Of a stretch of DNA of 64,000 nucleotides, positions 61,681 through 64,000 are shown one piece after another (position 1 is the stretch's first letter; each line of letters begins with the position of its first letter). Source of the stretch: Chryseobacterium indologenes. Its GTDB lineage: Bacteria; Bacteroidota; Bacteroidia; Flavobacteriales; Weeksellaceae. The stretch lies in contig DJTE01000033.1 in assembly GCA_002439165.1 (NCBI GenBank), forward strand, positions 202,488 through 266,487, in the 5' to 3' direction. A program made the position numbers and the translations under genes. The notes under the pieces were generated by a model. The model was not told where the DNA came from and did not search any database. It worked only from the letters and a program-made list of their open reading frames with translations.

Positions 61681-62436
61681 CTATTCATATTTATTAATTA
61701 CTTCTTGAATTAATATTTTCTTTTTTCCTTCAATAATGTACACTTTAGATAAATTCCCTTTTTCATCAACTTCATTTTGAAAATAAGTAGTTTGTTTAGG
61801 CATTTTTTCTCCACTTTGTATCATTTTCCCTTCAGATTCTATATAAATAGGAAACCCATTTTTATCAAGCTTTGTTTTTGTGATAGTTTTATATCTTAAG
61901 GCCGTATAAGTTTCCGATTCATTTATCTGATATCCATTTTTTTTGTAGTAAATATTTCTTTTTTGTAAAACAAGATCTTCTGAAACTGTAAAATTTTCTA
62001 CTAATTCTTTCTTCTCATTATAAAAAAAATACTCTTTTTTATCTATCTTATTATTCACATTATAAAACGACGCAACCTTACGTGAATCAAAATAATTATA
62101 TGCCACGAATTGTATAGAGTAGGCATTAGGGCTACTGTAAATATCAGATATTTTGATTTCCGCTTTAGTAATTCTATTTTTAGAATCTAAAAAATAATTA
62201 ATTCCTTTAAGAGCAAGTCCTCCAGGTAATTCTTTGTTTATTGCTAATTTTACTAATGCTGAATCTTTATTATACTCAAATTTTTCACTTAATTCCAACT
62301 TCCCATTTATCTTACGATAAACTTCTTTTGAAATACCACCAGACTCTATAAATTTCGATATATCAAAATCGACAGCATAGTCTTGACAATAAAGTAAGTT
62401 GCTGATTAAAATAAATATTGCTATTATTTTTCTCAT
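61681..62436 (-). CDS. Exported protein, candidate immunity protein (paralog of 57788-58561)
   Basis: 251 aa with a signal peptide (IIAIFILISNLLYCQD). The mature chain is a series of short beta strands (YFLDSKNRITKAEIKISDIY, EYFFYNEKKELVENFTVSED), ending DEKGNLSKVYIIEGKKKI. Its ATG overlaps the TGA of an upstream toxin stub (ATGA at 62433-62436). This makes it the likely immunity gene of a toxin that has since been cut down to about 38 codons. Confidence 0.6.
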   Translation of the reverse strand: MRKIIAIFILISNLLYCQDYAVDFDISKFIESGGISKEVYRKINGKLELSEKFEYNKDSALVKLAINKELPGGLALKGINYFLDSKNRITKAEIKISDIYSSPNAYSIQFVAYNYFDSRKVASFYNVNNKIDKKEYFFYNEKKELVENFTVSEDLVLQKRNIYYKKNGYQINESETYTALRYKTITKTKLDKNGFPIYIESEGKMIQSGEKMPKQTTYFQNEVDEKGNLSKVYIIEGKKKILIQEVINKYE

Positions 62437-62546
62437 TTTCTTGGGATTACTTGATAAACACCTTTACTATACACTTGAAAAACACCAGGTAATAAGCTCC
62501 CTTTTGCTGTGTTTCTATCTGCATCAGAAGGATCTGGAGAGTTAAA
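62433..62546 (-). pseudogene. C-terminal stub of a lost toxin tip
   Basis: On the minus strand an open frame continues in phase after the DUF7710 stop: NSPDPSDADRNTAKG, then SLLPGVFQVYSKGVYQVIPR and K, TGA. It has no start codon. The sequence looks like the C-terminus of an RHS tip, and its stop overlaps the next ATG. It is the scar of a tip replaced by recombination. Confidence 0.6.
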
Positions 62547-62819
62547 TTAAATTAATTTGCCATCTTCAAAATGAAAGTGCTCCATTGATGCACATGTAAA
62601 TCTTTGAATAAATTTAGACTCTTTTTGGTATTCATTTCGGATTGTAAAAAAATTTTCTTTTATAGCCCAATTATAAACTCCCATGTCAACAGGATATTTA
62701 TTTAATATCCCATTTAATGAATGTTTCTCTATCCATTCTTTTGCATTCAGTAAAGTTGTAAAAATCCCTGATGGGAAGTTTGATCCTTCTCCTATAAAAA
62801 CGTACATTTCTTTTATCAT
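62547..62819 (-). CDS. DUF7710-like protein, candidate immunity protein
   Basis: 90 aa cytosolic. MYVFIGEGSNFPSGIF, AKEWIEKHSLNGILNKYPVD and FTCASMEHFHFEDGKLI match the DUF7710 family that I recall next to RHS tips. Its ATG overlaps the stop of the tip gene at 62816 (ATGA at 62816-62819). Confidence 0.75.
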   Translation of the reverse strand: MIKEMYVFIGEGSNFPSGIFTTLLNAKEWIEKHSLNGILNKYPVDMGVYNWAIKENFFTIRNEYQKESKFIQRFTCASMEHFHFEDGKLI

Positions 62820-63734
62820 AACTTATCTTTTCTATAATTTTGATAATTATTTATTTTTTGACCAGCGCTTCTTATGGTTGACTTATCATCCTGAATTACT
62901 GACTGTTGTGTCTTGCTTAATTCAGCACTTTCTTTTATAGGTTTACCATTAGTTCCTATTTTGGTACTTGATCCGCCTCCTTCAACATGCATATGCGCAG
63001 GTGCATGATCGCCAGATTTATAATAGTGCTCAACAGTAACTCCTCTTTCATTTACTATCGTTTTGTTTGGCAGCGTTGGTTCTGTAAACTTTCCAGTAGT
63101 GGATCTTCCGCTATTATTTCCTACCTGTAGTGACAACTATAGAAACAGCCTCAATAGTTGTCGTTCTATTTTCTACAGCCGTAGCATCTCTACTGGTAGT
63201 TTCCAAAAATCTTGAAGCCATCACTCCGCTTTCTCCGTTCTTCCAGTAGTTTACATCATCCGCTTGTTTTCCAGGCATCAAATCATATGTATAATCATAT
63301 GAGGAATCAGAAATCATCATCTTTCCATCATAGCCTGGAGTTCCACCAGTATTTTTTGTATTTACAGATTGATATCGGGAACCTGTCAGAAAACCGATCA
63401 ACGCACCATCATCTTTATACCAGGTGCCATTCATATTGACAAAATTTCCATCGCTGTCACTCCAGGTCTGCCCATCACTTCCACCTTCAGGTGGCCAAAC
63501 TTGCATACCATCTGGATCAATGAAACGAATAGGATTATTTACAACATAAGCATATGTAGAATGTCTTCTGTATTTTTCGCTTAAAGGATCTATTTGAAGC
63601 CACCTTGCTACATCAGGCATATAGAATCTTGCTCCATAATCATACATCCCCGTCTCCTGCAGCTCCTTGCCATTGTACTTATAATTAAAATAACTGCCCA
63701 ACTGTCCTCTGGAGATCCCTTCAATATGGTTCAA
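62816..63734 (-). pseudogene. Truncated, frameshifted RHS core with HAPAHMHV (DUF4160-like) tip
   Basis: Core YNGKELQETGMYDYGARFYM, PDVARWLQIDPLSEKYRRHS and NPIRFIDPDGMQVWPP is followed by the tip in two frames. Frame one ends SIVVTTGRK and TAA at 63114. Frame two continues GNNSGRSTTGKFTEPTLPNK and SGDHAPAHMHVEGGG to TGA at 62816. The shift lies in ACAGGTAGGAAATAATAGC (63110-63130); one extra base restores TGGNNSGRS. The HAPAHxHV motif resembles DUF4160-type tips. The 5' frame ends at TAG 63852-63854, so there is no N-terminal shell. Confidence 0.7.
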
Positions 63735-63981
63735 TCCAAAAGGATAATAATTGTTGACATCCGTTATTTCAATTGCGCCTTCGTTGTTTCTGGCATAGCT
63801 TATCCTGGCATTTCCCAGGTGGTCTCTGTACTGGTAAATATAACGGTTTTCCTAAACCTATACATAAAAACCACTACTGATGCAGTGGTTTTTGTGTTTA
63901 TTGGCGCAAAGTCAGGATAATTTACAACTTTGGCTACTTGTTTATCTTACTCCGAAGTTTGGAACTTCGGAGAGCAAGGGT
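63614..63981 (-). repeat. RHS core / terminator / palindrome module, copy B
   Basis: Near-identical partner of 59803-60170: same core end, same in-frame TAG at the junction, hairpin AAAACCACT / AGTGGTTTT (63866-63893) and palindrome TCCGAAGTTTGGAACTTCGG (63951-63971). Beyond 63982 the window ends before any further gene is visible. Confidence 0.85.
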
Positions 63982-64000
63982 TCGGAATAACTTCCTTTCA

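Noticed and set aside
56518..64000. Prophage or integrative element
   Set aside because: No integrase, transposase, phage structural genes or attachment-site repeats at the tRNA-Ala were seen; RHS cores explain the repeats.

Overview
The window is typical of a Flavobacteriia (Weeksellaceae) chromosome and most resembles Chryseobacterium. The evidence is AT-rich coding sequence without Shine-Dalgarno leaders, promoters of the TTTG-N18/19-TAnnTTTG type, several secreted enzymes with type IX secretion (T9SS) C-terminal sorting domains, and YD/RHS proteins of the Bacteroidota kind. This assignment is inference from gene content; no database search was possible.

Left part (1-18.4 kb): three tandem outer-membrane beta-barrel genes (one cut by the window edge) with sigma-54-like promoters, interrupted by a DUF262/DUF1524 GmrSD-like type IV restriction gene. 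Then purF and purC, a satD regulator with three phased palindromes upstream and a decayed DUF3307 partner, a secreted endonuclease I, an acyl-CoA dehydrogenase and a secreted reprolysin-like metalloprotease. Next comes a lipoprotein with a TNT-type NAD glycohydrolase domain followed by an unrecognised small protein (candidate toxin/immunity pair), then a MazG-like/thioredoxin-like/DUF4230 cluster.

Middle (18.4-50 kb): leuABCD operon, a TPR-like protein, four tandem copies of a 217-bp repeat, an M19 dipeptidase, thrS-infC (infC with a predicted AUA start), an alpha/beta hydrolase separating infC from rpmI-rplT, two tandem M28 peptidases, a large YD-repeat protein, and the complete his operon hisGDCBHAF-IE. 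The his operon is preceded by a 21-codon leader peptide rich in His/Tyr and a terminator/antiterminator. Then a glycosyltransferase, dapD, a methyltransferase-like membrane protein and an NlpC/P60 lipoprotein.

Right part (50-64 kb): tRNA-Ala(GGC), an EmrAB/TolC-type efflux operon with a divergent AraC regulator, and a 7.5-kb array of 5'-truncated RHS C-terminal tips, each coupled to a small downstream gene by ATGA overlap or near-contact. This looks like a store or graveyard of polymorphic toxin/immunity cassettes. It contains a frameshifted DUF4160-like tip with a DUF7710 immunity candidate, a toxin stub, a decayed metallopeptidase-like tip, a JAB-like tip, duplicated core/terminator modules and REP-like palindromes.
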